Of a stretch of DNA of 5,678 nt, positions 3,771-5,678 are shown in pieces. This DNA comes from an uncultured Beijerinckiaceae bacterium (lineage in GTDB: Bacteria > Pseudomonadota > Alphaproteobacteria > Rhizobiales > Beijerinckiaceae), in NCBI GenBank assembly GCA_937863205.1, contig CALMGA010000241.1, positions 1-5,678 on the forward strand. Direction: 5' to 3'. How positions within the stretch are numbered: the stretch's first letter is position 1; the number at the start of each line of letters is the position of its first letter. The notes under the pieces are model-generated. The model was not told the origin of the DNA and ran no database searches. It saw nothing but the letters and a program-made list of their open reading frames with translations. A program made the translations under genes and the position numbers.

Positions 3771-5678
3771 TACAGGTCGCGCAGGTAGAGCGCCGGCTTG
3801 CGGCCGAGGATGCGCCAAGTGCCGAGCAGGCCGAGTCCGACCGTCACGACGAGCGCGGCGAACGCCGCCACCAGCGCCTGCCGCCACAGGAAGGTGAAGT
3901 CGAGCGACATCACCCTGGCAACGACGCCGTAGGCCGCGGCCGTGCCGGCCAGCACCCCGAACAGCGCCGTCGCCGCGCCCAGGATGCCGTATTCGAGCAG
4001 CAGCGCCGCGAGCAGGCGGGCGCGGGTGGCACCGAGCGTCTTCAGCACCACGGCGTCGTAGGCCCTCGCCTGCTGGCCGGCGGCGAGTGCGCCGGCGAGC
4101 ACCAGCACGGAGGAGACGAGCGCGATGCCGGCGGCGCCGCGAATCGCGGTCGCGAGCTGCGCCACCACGCCGCTGACGGCGTCGAGCGCGTCCTTGACGC
4201 GCACGCTGGTGACGGTGGGATAGGCCGTCGCCACCTCGCGCAGCAGCGCCAGCTCGCGGCCCTGGCCGGCGGCCGCGCTCGCCGCGGGGGGGTAGGTCAC
4301 GGTGGCGAGGTCGGAGTACGGCGCGCCGGCGAAGCTGTTGGCCGAGAACACCATCACGAAGTTGATGCCGAGCTTGCGCCAGTCCACTTTCCGGGTGTTG
4401 CCGATGGCGGCGGTGATCTCGCGGCCGAGGACGTTGACCGTCACCGTGTCGCCGAGGTGCAGGCCGAGGCCCTCGGCGATGTCGTCCTCCATCGAGACCA
4501 GCGGCCTGCCGCTGTAGTCCGCCGGCCACCACCGGCCCTTGATCAGGGTGGAGCCGTCGGGCACGGCGTCGGAGAAGGTGATGCCGCGGTCGCCCTGCAG
4601 CACCCAGGCGGCCTTCTCCGAGGGCTTCACGTCGGCGACGGCCGTCGCGTTCAGCCGGACGATGCGCCCGCGCATCATCGGCACGAACTCCAGCCGCCCG
4701 CCCTGCGCGTGCGTCTTGAGGAAGTCGCGGAACGCCGGCGCCACGCCGCTCTGCACGTCCAGGAAGAAGAACGACGGCGTTTCGCCCGGCGCGCCGCGGG
4801 TGAGTTGCGCCCGGATGTTGCCGTCGATCAGGGTGAGCGCGACGAGCAGCGCCAGACCGAGACCGAGCGACAGCACCACGGAGGGGGTGACCGCGCCGGG
4901 CCGGTGGATGTTGGCCAGCGCGAGGCGCAGCGACACGCCGCGGGCGCGCGGCGCGCGGCGCGCGACGAGCATCAGCCCCCAGCCGACGACGCGCAGGACC
5001 ACGAAGCCCGCGGTGGTCGCGGCGAGGTAGATGACCGCCAGCGTGCGCTGATGCGACAGCGCCAGCACCGTGGCGAGCAGGGCCAGGGCGGCGAGCGCGA
5101 TCATCGCGAGGTATTGCGGGCGCAGGGAGCGGCCGGCGGGGTCCACGGCATCGCGGAACAGCGCCGACACCGGCACGTCGTGGGCGCGCCCGAGCGGCCC
5201 GAGCGAGAAGCAGAGCGCCGTCAGCCCGCCGTAGGCGACGCCGGCGGCGATCTCGGCCGGGTACACCGCCGGCGCCAGCGGAAAGGGCAGCACCGCGCCG
5301 AAGGCGGCTGCGACGGCAAAGGGCAGGGCAATGCCGACGCAAAGCCCGATCGCGATGCCGAGGGCGGCGATGCCCATCGCCTGCGCGAGCATCAGGGCGA
5401 AGACGAAGGTACCGGTGGCGCCGAGCGACTTCAGGGTGGCGATCGCCGGCCGCTTGCGCTCGACGAAGCCGCGGATCGCGTTGGCGACGCCGACGCCGCC
5501 GATCACCAGCGCCGTCAGGCCGACGAGGGTGAGGAACTGGGTGAAGCGCTTGAGGTCGCGCGAGAACTGCGGCGACACGTTCTCGCGGCTGCGAGGTTCC
5601 CAGCCGGCCTGCGGGAAGCGCTTGGCGGTTTCGGCGAGGAAGCCGTGCAGCGCCGCCGCGCTCGCCGGCCGGCCGGGC
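3770..5678 (-). CDS. FtsX-type ABC transporter permease, YbbP-like (N-terminus beyond window edge)
   Basis: Membrane subunit of a MacB/LolE-like mechanotransmission ABC transporter. The YbbP class (COG3127) usually pairs with a YbbA-type ATPase and often lies near a TesA-type lysophospholipase/arylesterase; the substrate is not established. The visible 635 residues are the C-terminal three quarters or so of a protein typically around 850. There is no stop between 5678 and the TAG at 3770-3772, so an internal GTG at 5578 is not the start. Hydrophobic segments fall at about visible residues 48-68, 90-125, 142-160, 190-207, 214-238, 264-285, 514-536, 555-586 and 600-623. A soluble, presumably periplasmic domain lies at 286-512. 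The two FtsX modules carry matching motifs, KSLGATGTFVF (83-93) and KTLGATRARLL (546-556), which indicates internal duplication. A partner ATPase would be expected outside the window. Confidence 0.9.
   Translation of the reverse strand, partial: PGRPASAAALHGFLAETAKRFPQAGWEPRSRENVSPQFSRDLKRFTQFLTLVGLTALVIGGVGVANAIRGFVERKRPAIATLKSLGATGTFVFALMLAQAMGIAALGIAIGLCVGIALPFAVAAAFGAVLPFPLAPAVYPAEIAAGVAYGGLTALCFSLGPLGRAHDVPVSALFRDAVDPAGRSLRPQYLAMIALAALALLATVLALSHQRTLAVIYLAATTAGFVVLRVVGWGLMLVARRAPRARGVSLRLALANIHRPGAVTPSVVLSLGLGLALLVALTLIDGNIRAQLTRGAPGETPSFFFLDVQSGVAPAFRDFLKTHAQGGRLEFVPMMRGRIVRLNATAVADVKPSEKAAWVLQGDRGITFSDAVPDGSTLIKGRWWPADYSGRPLVSMEDDIAEGLGLHLGDTVTVNVLGREITAAIGNTRKVDWRKLGINFVMVFSANSFAGAPYSDLATVTYPPAASAAAGQGRELALLREVATAYPTVTSVRVKDALDAVSGVVAQLATAIRGAAGIALVSSVLVLAGALAAGQQARAYDAVVLKTLGATRARLLAALLLEYGILGAATALFGVLAGTAAAYGVVARVMSLDFTFLWRQALVAAFAALVVTVGLGLLGTWRILGRKPALYLRDL
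4944..4964. repeat. Three perfect tandem copies of GCGCGCG inside the permease gene
   Basis: The heptamer GCGCGCG is repeated three times without interruption. On the coding (minus) strand it covers visible permease residues about 239-245 in a basic loop (ARRAPRA) between two membrane segments. Because the unit is seven bases, gain or loss of one copy would shift the reading frame. The tract is almost purely alternating G/C, and such DNA can adopt Z-form and stall polymerases. In a genome this GC-rich it may simply reflect Arg/Ala codons. Confidence 0.7.

Noticed and set aside
4539..5030. A 163-residue plus-strand frame inside the permease gene
   Set aside because: It is antisense to a well-supported coding region, Ser/Arg/Thr/Ala-rich, with no domain. 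It is a shadow frame.
2820..5342. Possible giant fusion: the BI-1 frame stays open 1.7 kb upstream through the gap and the permease gene
   Set aside because: Upstream of residue MSDYDR the translation is low-complexity Arg/Ala/Gly/Pro sequence in the wrong frame of the permease. A ribosome-binding site and family-typical N-terminus mark the real start at 3608.
1..5678. Defence, phage, CRISPR, toxin-antitoxin or biosynthetic system
   Set aside because: All coding sequence is assigned to HtpG, DUF2794, BI-1 and an FtsX-type permease. Base composition is uniform and there are no repeats, integrase, transposase or attachment sites to suggest a mobile or novel system.

Overview
The window is GC-rich chromosomal DNA with strong third-position G/C bias. 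The encoded proteins look alphaproteobacterial. A DUF2794 protein is present, a family I know essentially from Alphaproteobacteria. HtpG, the BI-1 protein and the YbbP-like permease also read like those of Hyphomicrobiales (Rhizobiales). A Methylobacterium-type organism is my best guess, by inference from composition and protein style only.

Layout, left to right. Positions 1-1835 (minus strand) hold htpG, the bacterial Hsp90, cut by the left window edge just before its C-terminus. A 527-base non-coding stretch (1836-2362) follows. It carries a heat-shock-type promoter for htpG, a strong isolated hairpin, and a small hairpin next to the ribosome-binding site of the next gene. Positions 2363-2731 (plus strand) encode a small DUF2794 protein with a GTG start. 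A compact hairpin at 2752-2779 separates it from the convergent gene at 2820-3608 (minus strand), a seven-helix Bax inhibitor-1/YccA family membrane protein. Upstream of that, a 161-base gap holds a second heat-shock-type promoter with the same spacing as the htpG one, plus an 11-base direct repeat. Positions 3770-5678 (minus strand) are the C-terminal part of a large FtsX-type ABC transporter permease of the YbbP class, cut by the right edge.

Functionally this is mostly housekeeping and envelope or protein quality control: a cytosolic chaperone, an integral membrane stress or ion-leak protein, and a lipid or envelope-related ABC permease. The main regulatory observation is that htpG and the BI-1 gene appear to share an RpoH (sigma-32) promoter design, suggesting co-induction by heat or protein-folding stress. 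I found no CRISPR array, insertion sequence, tRNA/rRNA, toxin-antitoxin pair, phage gene or defence system, and no convincing evidence for a new multi-gene system. The items worth a second look are small regulatory and structural signals.
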